Assembly (NCBI GenBank): GCA_022592435.1
Contig: JABYQS010000012.1
Coordinates: 248,001-312,000, forward strand
DNA length: 64,000 bases
Direction: 5' to 3'
Source: Cerioporus squamosus
Lineage: Eukaryota > Basidiomycota > Agaricomycetes > Polyporales > Polyporaceae
How positions within the stretch are numbered: the first letter of the stretch is position 1; each line of letters starts with the position of its first letter. The position numbers were made by a program, and so were the translations under genes. A model generated the notes under the pieces. It was not told the DNA's origin. It did not search any database and saw nothing but the letters and a program-made list of their open reading frames with translations. Positions 12,279 to 24,712 of this stretch are shown here, piece by piece.

Positions 12279-12921
12279 TCATCCGTCGCAGTTATTAACG
12301 ACTCCCTCGGCTGCAAGCAGAGAGTTCGTGTACTGGGAATTTGCCGTTTTGAGCAAAGCAGACGTGGTAGGGTGGGTCCTGGAAGCGGTCGTCCGGTCAA
12401 CTTCGTCTCCTCGTCAACATGTAGCTTACTCACGAGTTGAGATCGTTCAGGGCGTTCAAGAACATCGTGAAGTTCCCACCGACCTGGTCACGGAACAGAG
12501 GGTTGGCGGCTTTACCGTTAAGCACACCAGTGAGGATGAGCTTGATCGCCTCTCCCGCGCCAGCAGCCCCTGACTTCATAGCCATGATATCCGCGTGCGT
12601 GGTATTCTTCCTGCAGTAATGGGATATGGTGAGCCTCCAGCTCCTACTCGCAAGCTGAGATAAAACATACGAAGCAACGAGGGCTGTGGCGTTTCCTAGT
12701 GCGGCGGCCGTCTGCCCAAGCTGGGCAACGTGGAAGAAGATCTCGCCCCGGTCGATGTTGCACTGCAGGTTACCAAGCTGTCGACGACTAGCAGTGGGAG
12801 CTGAACCCGGCGATTGAGTGGGCAAAGTCTACGTGAGGGTAAAAGAAAACTCACCACCGCATGCGGACATCAGGAGGCCAGTGAAGGCGACCAGGCCAGC
12901 CATCGAGTAAAGGCGCACCAT
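12279..12921 (-). CDS. small secreted protein, QLGNLQCN family (paralogue 1)
   Basis: Four exons, three introns with consistent phases. Exon 1 gives a signal peptide (MVRLYSMAGLVAFTGLLMSA). After the intron ending near 12810 the mature part begins APTASRRQLGNLQCNIDRGE; exon 3 contains KNTTHADIMAMKSG and GKAANPLFRDQVGGNFT; the last exon, joined from a donor GTGAGT at 12434, ends GVVNNCDG before TGA at 12281-12279. About 160 residues. The mature part carries two cysteines (in LQCN and in the terminal NNC), so one disulphide is possible. The same architecture is seen in the paralogue at 20.5-21.2 kb. I recall similar uncharacterised small secreted proteins in polypores; no function is known. Start ATG at 12921 is the only one placing the signal peptide at the N-terminus. 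Confidence 0.82.
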
Positions 12922-13046
12922 TTCCAGTGGTCGACCGAATGTGGAAGAAGTAAGGTTTGAAGGAAGGTCAAACGACTCCTGGTCGTAGAGGCTGGAGGAA
13001 GAAACGAGAAGCCTGCCTGATATGAGGGGTGACTGTATCTTCGAGG

Positions 13047-13053
13047 TTTTATA
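13047..13053 (-). promoter_or_regulatory. candidate TATA box of secreted protein gene 1
   Basis: On the minus strand the bases read TATAAAA, about 126 bp upstream of the ATG at 12921, in the context GGTATAAAACC. Position and sequence suit a strongly regulated fungal gene. Confidence 0.5.
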
Positions 13054-13398
13054 CCATGTGGGGGTTTTGGAGGAACACCGCATGCTCATCCGTGGGGGGC
13101 CAGCCCAAAGTTCAGTTACCTCAACTGAACGGCGCGCACCTGTGCTGCGAATTGGTTCCGACTACTGAGTACTGAGTTCTCCCAGACTTGTCCACTATCG
13201 CAGTCAGGAGTGCGAGCACGCTGCATTGCGGTCGCCCATGGTGCCGCCAATGTAATTGCTGTCGCTGTGAAGGCATGCGCATCGCATAGCACACGTAAGT
13301 ACACAAGGAAATATCAATACAACGTGAGAGAACCTGCGGCCTGTCGCTCAGAGTCAGTACACTGATCGCAGAGTAACTGCACCCGGTATACAACACAA

Positions 13399-16300
13399 CT
13401 ACCGGTCCACCATGGTGGACAAGATACTTCGCAAGACCGCGGGAATGTCTGCTGTGTTCGACACTCGGTACCCGCGACCAGGAAGATTCTTGGGTATCCT
13501 GTGCCAAGGCTCGTGAGTCGCAAAGCGAAGCAAAGAGACCAAGAGTATTCACCACGAGACCTCTGCGCCCTCCCCGATGCATATCAAGGCGGTGTGAACC
13601 TTCGGGTTGCGATTCATCACACGCTGAAGGTCTTCGGCGGTGATGTTATACCGCCCGAAGTTGGCATCCGTCAAGGCGATTACAAACCAGTCGTCTGAAT
13701 GGTTGTTAGCTGCATGATAGCCACCTGTTCAAGTGACATACCGGCATCGAACTTCGCCACCTCGGTGACTGCCTTGTCAATGGCTTCGACTGCGATGAAT
13801 TTTGAGACTTCAGACTTCTATGTTGTGAAGAAGAGAAGTCTAAACGCACCCGTAAAGTCTCCTGCAAATGTGTATTGCGTGATCATTTCCATCTTGTCGA
13901 CGACTTTCCATCTGTCCCTGATATCTAACTGCTGGCCGGCCTCAACCAATGGTATGACCGCGGAATCTCCAGACTTCAGATGTGCGTTAGCACCGGCGTA
14001 AAGCAGTAGAATCAAGTCAACTAACGTGACCGTAGATCTGCAGGCCTGTCGTTAGTTATGAACAGATAAAATGACTGAGACATTACTTACATCCCACACA
14101 TACTTCTCCTTCCGAGTCAGTCGGTCGAAGGTCTCCATCAGCATCACCGCTGCCAGCATATCAGCGTCGACAGCATCGTGGTGTCTAGTCAAGATGTCAC
14201 ATACCTGTTTCCATACTTCGCCTCAGACGACCATCGACTTGGAAACGGTACCTGACGTTCCCCAACGTCAGTACACTGCTACCGTAAATCTGCGGACTTC
14301 TGACATTGAGGCGCTAACGTCGAAGAGGAACCGGATCCTCTTGGGCCTGTCGAGACAATGATTGACATTCGCTGGGAAGACGACGGGGAGACGTTCACAT
14401 ACTTCAGTTGAGGCCGACCCAACTCTGGTTTGGCCATGCCACGTCGCTTGTAAACGGTGGCTTCGCCAGTCAGACCCTCAGTGAGTCGACTATCATCTAG
14501 CTCGCCGTCCGTCTGGCGCTTGACCCACACGCGTTCTTCCTCCCGCGCCGCGAGGTCTACGACATCGTCAACATATGCACTACGTCGTGATGATACGCAC
14601 TTACGTTCAAGGAGATCATGTAGCTGAGCGATGTGACCGTCGACAGCGGTCAACAAGGATCCGTATCCTTTCGCGTCGCCCGCACTCATGTTCAGTTCCT
14701 CTAGGCGCCGAGCAAGCTCTTGACGTGCCATTTCTCGGGCTCTTTCCTTGACATGATCTGGAACATCGTTCTTGAGAGCATCCGGGATCTAAGTAGAGTT
14801 CAGTATAGGTCCACTAGACCTATCTAATCACATACTTGGTGGATGTCATGACCTTTGAAGAGGCGCATATAACCGCCCCTTCCCCCAAGACCGGCCGTGT
14901 CGCGTCCGCCCGTCTAAGAAAGACAAGCTCAGTCTTTGAACAGCTCGATAGAGAGAACATTGTAACGCACCCCACCCGCCCAAGTATTGCCTCCCGTATG
15001 TGCCTCGTTGTCAGGGTCCTCCTTCCCGAACTTCGGCTCGGTCAGGCTGGTATCACCCTTCGGCTCGAACTTCAGATCCAAAACCTGCTTCTTGGCCGAG
15101 TCGCGAGCGGCGCTCATTCCCAGGCTCTTCACCGTCAACCTAGGAATACGTCAGGGAGGATGATCCATTGTCGTCGGAGAGCCATACCCATGATGGTCCA
15201 AGATGTCAGCGAGCTTGGAGATGGTCTCAGGCTTGTAGACGTCGAAGTCGAAGACGTTCCGTAAGGCGGCTTCGAGAGGATCGTTGGGGTACGCCTGCAT
15301 ATGACGAACGAGGTTCAACAGCTCTGTCCAGGAAATGGGTCAGCTGAACATATGAGCTGACACGCAAGTACTTACCGCGAAGCGAATACGGGTACGTGAG
15401 AGTTCCGCTCTCGTACGCGCGGCGAAGATCATGGAATGCGGCGACGAGACGCAGGATCATGTCCTCGCTAAGCTGCGGCGCCAGCTGCGAGAGCAGCTTC
15501 CGTTCGCTAGCCATGTCCGGATTCGTGACGGCATGACAGCAGAAGTTGTCGCCGAGTACCTGCAGAAAGTGATTGCCCAGGAACGCTACAAGAACGCGGG
15601 ATGTCAGTGACGAACGAAGTAAATGCCGCTGTTCGGACTCACGGTACCCAGGGCGGTTGGCCAGGAGGATGAGTCGGAAGTTCGGGTGAACGACGATGTC
15701 ACCCTCCCGCTCCTTCGTCTGCCGCACACGTCGTCCGTCCGCAAGGGAGAGCTGCCCGTGGCCTGCGAGGCTTCGGAAGATGGCAACGACGTGCTCAGCA
15801 GCCTTGTCTGCCTCATCTATGACAATGACTCTTCCGAGGTTGATCGCACGAAGGAGGGGAGAGTCGGTATACTTGATGACACCGTTTTCTAGGACGGTCT
15901 GGAACATTAGCTGGTTCACTGTCGTATCTCTATGGAGTTGAATGTATTCTCTAGGGCGCCCGAGAAGCTAGTGCAGGGAAAGGTCAGTGAAAATGACTTT
16001 CGCAGCCATGTGGCTGAACTGACCTGACACAGTCTGCAAACAAGACACAGCGATCAGCCTACGGGGTTGTGGAAACAAGTAAGTGACGTACCGGTCGATA
16101 ACCTTGTTCTTACCGACTCCCTATAGTCATGACGCCAACACATCAGCACTTCGACGGTTCGTTCTGCATAGTGCTGCGTACGCACCTGGTTGCCGAGGAG
16201 CACCAAATGTTCGCCCAGCACCTCTAAATCTATCGCCAGATCGCGCATCAAGCCAGTCTGCAAACTGTTGTCGTAGAAATGGTCCATATGCGGCACATGG

Positions 16301-19300
16301 GAGACACCTTCCGGATCCTGAGACCGGTCGAAGGACGGGATGAACGTCTCCCCGATATTCCGCCCATGCGGACCACTGGGAGATGGAAACCACACACCGC
16401 CATCGCGCACCTCGGGTGAGGGGTTAAACTGTGCAAAGATGGAGTCAGCTCAGATCTTCACAACCGATCGAAGGGTCGTCGCATGTAGTTAACAGAGGCA
16501 GAGGAACACCGAGCTAACCGACTTCGGCAGCGCAGCGCAGGAACGACGTGAGAGCAACGTGTGAGGGACTGTGCATATACTGACCGGCGGAGTGCGTTTC
16601 TTGATTCCGACGTCCTCGAAGATGTTCTGCAAGTTCATTGCTTCCGTTGCAGGCAAGAACTCAGCCAGCACCGCGCGACTGAGCAGGACATGCAGGTCTT
16701 CCGCGGCAGCGGGGAATTTTGCGACGCGCCGCGCGATGCGCATCAGCGCACGCGTGCCGAGCTTTCGATTCTTCTGCACAGCGTCGGATGTCATGCTCGA
16801 GCGGTACCTGTCAGCGAAGCGAAGCAAAGTCTCGACGACGGGTGCGGCGCAGCCTGTCTGGAGCAGGATGTGCGCCTCCTCCCCGTGGGACATGGGCTGC
16901 GCGGGGACAGTGAAGAACATGTTCGCGTGCTCGTCGCCGAGCCAGTCCTTGAGCGGGAGTGACTTTGAGGCGGTGCTGATAACCCGGAAGGACGGATGGG
17001 CTACGGAGAGGTCGGGGGAGGGCTCCTGTGCACGGATAAGTTGTCAAAGGATCTTGTCCGTTGGCTGGCATGTACGTACCTCGCCATCCAAGATGCGCCG
17101 CACAATGCGCTTCTGCGCCCACAGCTCGACCTCGCGATCCTGAGTGAACCGGGCGAGGGAGCCCGCAGTCGAGCCTATCACGTCTAACCCGGCTAGGTGC
17201 ACAAGCCGACCTTCCCATGCACCCTCGACCAGCGGGCTGTGTACAGTCAGCAACATGTCTCCGACTGTCATGGTCTAGGAGCGCACCTTGGTTCCCAGCT
17301 GGTCGCTCCGCCGTCCTCGATCTTCCGCCTCATGACCAGCTCCCGCCCGCCCAGCTCCTTGTACATGTGCACGTCCTCGATCTCGTATCCAAGCACGGCC
17401 GCGAATGTGCGCACGAGCAGCGTCGTCGAACACGACGCGGTTGATGGAAGCGCGGGAGGGGCGTACGAGATGTCCCATCCGAGGGCGTGCGTCTGGAGCA
17501 GCGAAGTGAGCAGGCCGATGAACCGCGCACTCGGCACGACACCGAGGAGCTCGGGATGGGCCAAGGGGAAGGAGACGTAGTCATGCGGACCGGCTGGCAC
17601 AGTAGCGACGACCTCCTTGCCAGATGGGCTGGAGAACGTGATGGACGCGGTACGATCGTCGACCCGCTCGATCCGCGCGAGACGATACCCAAGCAGACCT
17701 GCGTCGTCTTCGATCCCAGTGAGGTTCGGACTCCCGAGTTCACCGAGCCCGGCATCTTCGAACTGGTGGGACAGCATCGCCCAGGCGACGAACGGACTGT
17801 GGATGAGGGCGGGGTGGATGGACAAGACCAGCCGCGCGAGATGCTCCGGGGAGAGGACGTCGGGTGGAGGGAACATGGACAGCAGCGCGGTGACCTTTGC
17901 GAGTGCCGTTTGGGGAAACGCGGGGAGAGTGGACTTCGCAACTGCGTCCAGACTATGGCGAGACTCGCTGGCTATCTGCGTGGACGCGATGATGTCGCGC
18001 AGCTTCTGGTAAAGAGGTAGGGCCAGTATAGCGGCGGACTTGGGATCCTTGATACCCTGCAAAGCAAGTAGCGCACCCATGGGATCCACGAAGCGTGCCT
18101 GGAAGCGGCTACGGAAAGGTGGATCGAGGGGATAGCCAGGATAGGGAGGAACGGGTGCGGCGATGGCGATCACCCGGAAGTTCTTGTGAGCCGGGACGAA
18201 TGCCGAAGTCTCTGCTTCATTGCCATCGAGAAGCTCATAGCGGTGTGGATGGACGATGTGAGTGCCGTCGTATAAATTCATCTCCCTGTTCTCGAGCAAG
18301 TTGTTCAGCACAGGCATGATCCCGCGTTCAGCCTTCTCGATTCCCTCAAGGATAAGCACTCGACCGTGCTTCACAGCTCGGACAGCCGCGCTGTCAACAT
18401 ACACCAGGTTACCACCTGCACGTATCTCTCGCCCTTGCTTGAGCTCCGTCTCGCCTACGTCGCGGTGCAGGGCAACAAACTCGTACTCGGAGTTGATTAA
18501 TCTACAACAAGCCAGCTGTCAGCATGTGTAAAGTACTGATCCAAGACTGTATAGAAGAAACACAGAAGGGAGATATGGACACCCTACACTCCTTTCAACA
18601 TGTGATGAGAGGTACTGTCATACCCAATGTGCCAACTTCAACCGACTGACCGGGTGCGTGGAAAACAATCCAACGTAGTCTCAAAACCAGACGGTATACG
18701 CCGCGCCTCCGCCCGGGCGACCAAAACAGGAGACCGGGTGCAAAGAACACAGCAGAGACACGCCTGTACCGCCTGGTGAGCCTCGTAGGGCATTGCCACG
18801 CTCAGCGCGTCGACACTCAACCTTATCACTCTACTCGCGCAGGCTTGCCTCGTGCCGACATCTGGCGAGCCCTCCACCGCTCATTGACAGGCGCGACGCA
18901 TACACCCATTTCATCCACCTGTAAACTGCCTCTCCTCCCTGGTGCCGCCATTCATGTTCGTGGCACCGACATCAACTCGTGGCGGACGCGCGCACACCTC
19001 CAATCTATTTGTCGCACCATTCGACTTGTCGCGTCATTCTTGCGAAGCAAGGGCCAACGCAGCTGGAAAGAGAGACAACTTGCTGGGCTCCCAGGGACAC
19101 GGGAACCGACATGTTCGCGGGGTGCGCCCCATCTGCGTACGTGATATTGCACGACAGACCCGTAGTACCCCATCCGCCACCACAAAGACCAGAAGGTAAC
19201 GATCTGACTCTCCCTCTCTGTTTTGCACTTAGAGGTCCTAACCGTCTAATTTCGAGATTACAGATTCGCAACCTACGCTCAAGCGCTCAAGGAGCGGCAA

Positions 19301-19893
19301 ACGGACAACATTCTGCTCTCCTCCTCGAGACAGCTCACAGTTCTAGCATGTGCACATACTGGCCTCCGCATCCAAGCGTCTTCAGTGGATACAGGCACAG
19401 ACAATGACATATCAATGTCCTCCATGCAAGACGCGTCAGACGCGGGCAGGTCGCAGGAGGCATGAGAGAGACGAGGTTTGAGTATTTGTGCCCCAACGTA
19501 GGCGTGTAGCTTATCAGAGCAATCGCACAGTACGGCGCAACGCTCCTCAAGGGTGAATGAAACGCGAGCGATACTAGGGCAGGAATGGTCGGGACGCAGA
19601 AAAGACTCGGAGACTCACCGACAGAACGTGAGCGCCAGACGACGCGCATACGGGCCAGGCTGCGAAAGCAGGAAGATATCCTGTCCGAGGAGATACTTCT
19701 GCAGCATGAAGTGGAGGTTGTCCAGGTTGAACGGGTTGGACGTGTCGAGCAGGACATCCTCTCCGTGGGGGAGACGGCTTGGTTCCGCCGAGGCAGGGAT
19801 CTCGTACGAGATGTCTCCGAGCTTGAGCACGCCAATGGGCTTCGGAGGTAGTGTAAGTCCCTTCAGGACGTGTTTGAGCCTTCTGTGTGCCAT
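13399..19893 (-). CDS. VWA8: VWA8-like protein (two AAA+ modules plus C-terminal VWA domain)
   Basis: Large multi-exon gene. N-terminus: MAHRRLKHVLKGLTLPPKP at 19893, then GQDIFLLSQPGPYARRLAL (first, atypical P-loop), HRDVGETELKQGREI and GRVLILEGIEKAERGIMPVL (Walker B region), LDPPFRSRFQARF. Second AAA+ module: GVGKNKVIDR (Walker A, about 16085-16115) and GRVIVIDEADKAAEHVVAIF (Walker B, about 15830). C-terminal VWA domain: FLFDVSASM with a DxSxS metal site near 14310, YRFQVDGRLRRSM, IYGHSGDS split by introns near 14000, DANFGRYNITAEDLQ, and an end at GYRVSNTADIPAVLRSILS with TAG at 13401-13399. This order and these motifs match VWA8, in animals a mitochondrial matrix ATPase; its role in fungi is not established. 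An intron of 1117 bp (18502-19618) interrupts the first module. An upstream in-frame ATG at 19920 is an alternative start. No break seen. Confidence 0.88.
18502..19618 (-). other. oversized intron in the VWA8-like gene
   Basis: Donor GTGAGTCT follows ARRLALTFC at 19619 and the acceptor TTGTAG precedes LINSEYEFVALHRD at 18501. The protein reads across directly, as in other VWA8 proteins, so no exon is missing. The length, 1117 bp, is about twenty times that of the other introns here. No open frame or terminal repeat inside could be tied to a known element. Confidence 0.7.
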
Positions 19894-20528
19894 CCTTGCG
19901 GGGCTACATAGGATGTCCACGCATCCGTTCAGCCCACCTCACACCTCACAACAGACGTGCCTCATCACATACCGCGTAATGGTTAGCCTGTCCCTCGTTC
20001 CAGCGACCTTTCCGGACCTCCAAAGTCGTAATACAAGACTCGAGAACGTCGTGAAGGGAGTAGGAGGTCAAGATGTAAGTTCATGAATATCATGTTCTCC
20101 TGCCCCGCGTTCGGGCTGAGTGAGATACCCGGTCAAGACGCCGGTGCCGAGTCTGGGGTACGCGCAGGCGCTTATGCGTGGGAACTAGCACAGCCACATG
20201 CTCCGTTAAGTTCGGACTTGGCGTCTGTCCCCTGCCCTCTCTCGATCTCCTCAGACGAAGCTAGAACCTCTTGTCAACAACCTCAAAATAATGCTCAAGG
20301 TTGTTTCTGATCACTAGTTGGCTGTAGACCTCCTTCAAGATGGCGGATTTTTCGAGGCATTGAGAAGGATCCGGAAGCCGACTGGGCAGACGTTTGCAAC
20401 CACTGTCTCCATATGCTATGGAGGTACTACTCGGACACAAAGTTCAAAAGTCCACGAATGTTCCGTAAGTCCAAAGTGCGCAAGACAGTCCCTCTGTCCA
20501 TCAACAAACCCATATCTCACATCACTGA
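19894..20528. other. intergenic
   Basis: 635 bp between the VWA8 start and the stop of the second secreted protein gene, both minus strand. It should contain the VWA8 promoter. No gene or repeat seen. Confidence 0.4.
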
Positions 20529-21200
20529 TCACTTGCAGTTCGAGACGACACCCTCGCCGGCAGTGGCAGCATCGTTGAGCTGCGTGAGGGCCTTCTGAAG
20601 AGTCGCAGAGGCCGTGGCGTCGGTCCTAACCAATCGAACATGGTCAGCTTCGCCGCACCGGATGGGAACATGCCGATGGATGGCCACTCACGAGTTGATC
20701 GCGGCGAGCGCATCGTGCGCCGCGGTCAGGTTACCCGCGACCTGGTCCCGCGCAGCCGCGGGCGCGGCCTGCCCAGTGAGCAGAGCCTTCGCAATGACGC
20801 CAATCGCACCCTGTGCGCCCGTCACCGAGTCCGAAACGGTCTGCACGCTTGCGGCCGTTGCGGCGTCACTGCCGTGCCGGGAACGAGGACGGGTGAGTAC
20901 GGTCTTCGGGATGCGAGCACTCGAGAGGGCAGACGTACGAGGAGACATCGCTGGAGAGGCTCTTGAGCGTGCCCTGCAGTTTTGCGAGACCAGTGACGAT
21001 CTGCAGGCGGTTGATGTTGCACTGGAGGTTGCCAACCTGGCGTGCCACGATCTCGCTCGCCGGGGCTGTACGAAGATGCGCCAGCGCACGCGTCAGTATG
21101 CTCAGCGGGACTGTGGGTCCAGTTGGGACGTACCAGCGTAGATCTGGGATCCGGCGAGGAGCGAGAGGAACGCGAAGAAGAACATGACGAAGCGCGACAT
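20529..21200 (-). CDS. small secreted protein, QVGNLQCN family (paralogue 2)
   Basis: Four exons in the same layout as the gene at 12.3 kb. Signal peptide exon MSRFVMFFFAFLSLLAGSQI at 21200, donor GTACGTCC; exon 2 contains APASEIVARQVGNLQCNINR and LQIVTGLAKLQGTLKSL; exon 3 contains VSDSVTGAQGAIGVIAKALL and QAAPAAARDQVAGNLTAAH; donor GTGAGT after AAINS, then the last exon STDATASATLQKALTQ ... GVVSNCK and TGA at 20531-20529. About 165 residues. Alanine-rich helices are likely; the two mature cysteines are at LQCN and SNC. A proline/arginine-rich ORF in another frame of the last exon is a shadow. Secretion is predicted, function unknown. Confidence 0.83.
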
Positions 21201-22370
21201 TATCTTGAACAGCGAAGGTAGCTGGGCTTGAACGGGAGCGACAGAGGTGGGACGTGGAGAGGAGCTTGCGCGGCAAGGATAGAACACTCAATGGACAGCA
21301 CCAGGCCGCGAGGAAGAAAGAGCAGTGAGCAAAAGAATGAGGAGTTGGGTGCGTTCAGCTGCCGGCTTATATGTATGTCGCCACTGCCAGCATCTTCCGA
21401 GATACATACCCGGCGCACGGCGGTTCGTCATGGAAACACCATGCCTCGTATTCCGATGCCCGCACACTCTATCCCAAAACGTGCTCGACCTGTGCATGAC
21501 CTTCTCGCGGTCTTGGCAATGATCAGTACTTCGCGGTCAATGGTCATCTTTTGGGCTTCCAAGGAAGGTCGGGGCAGTGTGTAGGGAAACGCACTACAAG
21601 CCGCACGGCACGAACATGCTTCGGAGGCTTCTTTGTACTGACCATCTGCCGTCATATGGCGTAGAGTTTGGCACGACGCCGCACGATGAGAACAGATGAG
21701 GACGAACATAGGACGAGCTCCGCCAGCCAAGCATTCAGGATACCATGGCGATGGACACCACTGCACACCAGAAGCCTCAAGGATAGCGATGACCGGAGCG
21801 GTCGGCTAATGCGCTCTCGCATGCACATGCCACTGCCCAGATCTAATCTTGCGACTCTTCCATCCGGCAAACGAGAAGCAGACGAGCCGGACGCGGTCAG
21901 CGAAGGTACATAGCCGAGTTCTCTGAGTCTCTGGCATAGAACAAGAAGTCCTGTCATCGCTGACTTGCATCCACAGAGCTATGGACATCGTCCGCGATCG
22001 CCGACCAGACAGGGCGAGTCGACCAGCGATCCATTGAGATACCAGACTCAGATCAAGAGTAGAGATGACCCAGTGTGCCAAGGCACGCCTCAGACTGGCA
22101 AGTGGTGAAAAGTCCTAGGAAATGTGGTGGTTCGGTAGTACAAAAAGTTTGCACCGGCGTCAAACTACACCTCGGTCTCCTGGCTCCGAACTGCGACCAT
22201 CTCCATTCAACTCAAACGTCTGGCAAGTCGACTTCATTCTACCGACAGTACATCAAGTAGGTATGCTCAACGGAAACGCCTGTCACACCGCTGCTCACCT
22301 GAGCTGACATGTACCTGCAGGTCCCTGTCGTGTTTGCCAGTTCGACGACGGGCGAGCGCTCGACGTAACC
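21201..22370. other. divergent intergenic region
   Basis: 1.17 kb between the divergently transcribed secreted protein gene (-) and F-box gene (+). It should hold both promoters. Open stretches around 21650-22080 show no family signature. Confidence 0.4.
21367..21373 (-). promoter_or_regulatory. candidate TATA box of secreted protein gene 2
   Basis: Minus strand reads CATATAAG about 170 bp upstream of the ATG at 21200, a position comparable to the element in front of paralogue 1. Single-site evidence only. Confidence 0.35.
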
Positions 22371-24217
22371 ATGCCAGCGCTCAGACACTCGGAAGCTCAT
22401 CCGGTGTGGTCGATAGCGGAGGTCGTCCGCGCGGTTATGGAGCAGAACGCCGACAATGCGAAAACGCTCGCGAGCTGCGCCCGGGTGTCGCACGCCTTTT
22501 CCGAGCCGGCCCTCGAGGTGCTCTGGAGGGAGCTCGTCAATCTCGACCGGCTGCTCTCGATCCTCCGCAAGTCTGTCAATCGCACCCAGACGACCCTTGA
22601 CAATTTGCCGGATCACCCCATCAAACGATATGTGAGTTGTTATTGCTGTGTACCTGTGACTCTAGGTAGTTAGAACGAGAGGTCATACCGTCATGTGCAT
22701 CTCGTCGAGGAATGGCCTCGTGTGCCGCAGTACATGCTTTCCTGTGTCCTGAGCCTCACTACGCAGGGCTGTTCGGTCAGAAGACACCTTCCTGGCAGCC
22801 TTGGGAGTACTTCTGTAGGCCGCAGTGCTCCGCAGTCGCGCGGCACTCCACAACTGACAGCATCTCGCTACCTGCTTCAGTGACGCTACGGAGAGACGTG
22901 GCGGCTGTGCCGGTGGTTCCAATGCCCCCTGAGTGTCCGACTTTACAAGGCATACTGACGGACAACTCTTCTCAGGTGATCTCTGGCCCTATCGACGACA
23001 ACGAATGGAGCCGCTTTCAGTACTACGCCAACCTCGTTCGCAGCTACACGACACACTCGGAGAGGATGGACGGTATCTTCTCCGCAACGCTACTCGACAA
23101 GCTGGAAGGCAAGCCTCTGCTCCCGCGTCTGACATCCCTCCATTGGGCGAAGCAGGACGAGTTCTCTTCCGCCTTCCTCCTTTTCCTGTCACCGATGCTC
23201 CGCTCCGTGCACATCGACTTCATCAGTTTCGGCGGCGCGACACCCGTCGGATCCGAGCCTTTGCCAGAGGACCTCACGACGGCCGCTGCTCTGCGGCTCG
23301 TCCACTCGCGAGCCCCTGCCGTCGAAGGGCTCGAGATGCAAGCATGCCACATGTGCTCGCTCGATCCCGTCCCAGGCTTTGTCCACCTGCGGTCCCTGAA
23401 GATCATCCAGTCCAAAGACCCAAGGATCTGGGAGAAGATCGCCGGGTCTCTGCCCGCCCTCCAGGAGCTCGACGTGCACATGACCACGCAGAGCCTCGAC
23501 GAGGACATCCTGCGTGCCAGGCGCCTGCCCGAGGCACGCTTCGGCCAACTCACCCGCCTGGGGCTCATGGCAGACCCGCGCATGGTCCCGATCGTGCTCG
23601 AGCTCCTGCACGCGCCCTCCCTCAAGCACCTCCACCTGCAGATGGTGCTCAAGGACCACCTCTGCGTGCGCGCCTGCGAGATCGCCGCGTCTCGCTTCGC
23701 CCAGTCCCTGCGCGCCCTCGTGCTCGAGCTCGACGACGACTACCACAACCTCGCCCCACGCGCATTCGGCGCGCTCTTCTCCCCGCTGTACGCGCTGCGC
23801 GACCTCGACGACGTCACGCTCGGGATGCGCTTCGAGACGGACATCGTCGTGACCGCGGACGACGTCGCGCGCATGACGGAGGCCTGGCCGAACCTGCAGC
23901 ATCTGAAGCTGCCGTTCACCGTCGAGCCGGAGCCGGAGTTCGAGTCGGACCCGCGCATGCCCGTCACCGCGCTCGAGACGTTCGCGCGGCGGTATCCCAA
24001 GCTGGAGGGGCTCGTCATGCCGATCCCGGACCCCGCGCCACTGGCCGACCTCGACCTTGCGGCGGTTCCGGCGTACCCCCATCGTCTGTCGCGTCTGCAC
24101 CTTGTCTCGGGGGAGTGGCCAGAAGACATGGTCGAGAAGGGGCTGCTTTACATCAAACGTCTCTTCCCGAACGCCGATGTCTGGTTCGATGCGGATCTCG
24201 ACTTCGACGACGACTGA
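22371..24217 (+). CDS. F-box protein with leucine-rich repeats
   Basis: Exon 1 from ATG 22371 encodes MPALRHSEAHPVWSIAEVVR and an F-box ending TLASCARVSHAFSEPALEVLW. A donor GTGAGT follows IKRY at 22631 and the frame resumes at VISGPIDDNEWSRFQYYA after CTTCTCAG near 22975. That gap is about 345 bp and may hide another small exon, because relatives often have a short linker there. The long last exon carries leucine-rich units (LRSVHIDFISF, LQELDVHMTTQ, LTRLGLMADPR, LKHLHLQMVLK, LRDLDDVTLGM, LQHLKLPFTVE) and ends DADLDFDDD with TGA at 24215. About 500 residues. Probable SCF ubiquitin-ligase substrate receptor, substrate unknown. It is the same broad family as the gene at 6.1-7.7 kb, on the opposite strand. 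Very GC-rich third positions give long shadow ORFs in other frames. Confidence 0.88.
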
Positions 24218-24442
24218 ATGAACCTTCATGATAAGTTCATGCATATATGGGTCCCAGACCTATATTTCCAGTGTAATTCGAGGGGAGGATTCATCGCATG
24301 TGTCGTAGACCGAGGTCGTGCGACAGAAGGATCTATGCTGAACACGATAAACGCAATCAGCGGTCGCAGATTCAGCATTGTGCTGGCAACTGAGTGGCGG
24401 GGAAAGGTCATGGTTGGCGGACATTACTATGTACTTACAAAC

Positions 24443-24685
24443 TACTTACAGCTGTTCTCATAACGTTAGGCCCCTCCGAGAAATTCTACATCACGTCGGT
24501 TGGCAGCGGCAATCCGTTTTTCACGCTCCATTGAGTCTCCGATGACCCACGTAAATAGCAGCGTTGTTGATTCGGTAGACGCCTGATTTCGGGGTGTTCC
24601 TCGGCGTGACCACCTTCAGCACTCGCTTATGCGGCGATTTGCATGAAAACGTAAAGGCCCTATCGTTTGAGAACAGCTGTAAGTA
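24443..24685. mobile_element. MITE-like element, 243 bp, 18-bp terminal inverted repeats
   Basis: The left end TACTTACAGCTGTTCTCA (24443-24460) is repeated as an exact reverse complement at 24668-24685, and similarity continues inward for about a dozen bases (AACGTTAGG against AACGATAGGG). Both ends are TA, as expected for Tc1/mariner-type non-autonomous elements. The interior has no coding frame. It lies between the 3' end of the F-box gene and the CLN3 gene. Confidence 0.7.
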
Positions 24686-24712
24686 CACAGCGGTGTGTAC
24701 TTATGTACTTCG

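Noticed and set aside
13399..19893. Midasin (MDN1) as identity of the large AAA+/VWA gene
   Set aside because: Only two AAA+ modules and the specific VWA8 blocks (GVGKNKVIDR, ILEGIEKAERG, YGHSGDS); midasin has six AAA modules and is far longer.
22933..24244. Long open frames in other frames and on the opposite strand of the 22.4-24.2 kb F-box gene
   Set aside because: They are Arg/Pro/Ala-rich shadows caused by very GC-rich codons; the plus-strand frame with F-box and leucine repeats is the real one.
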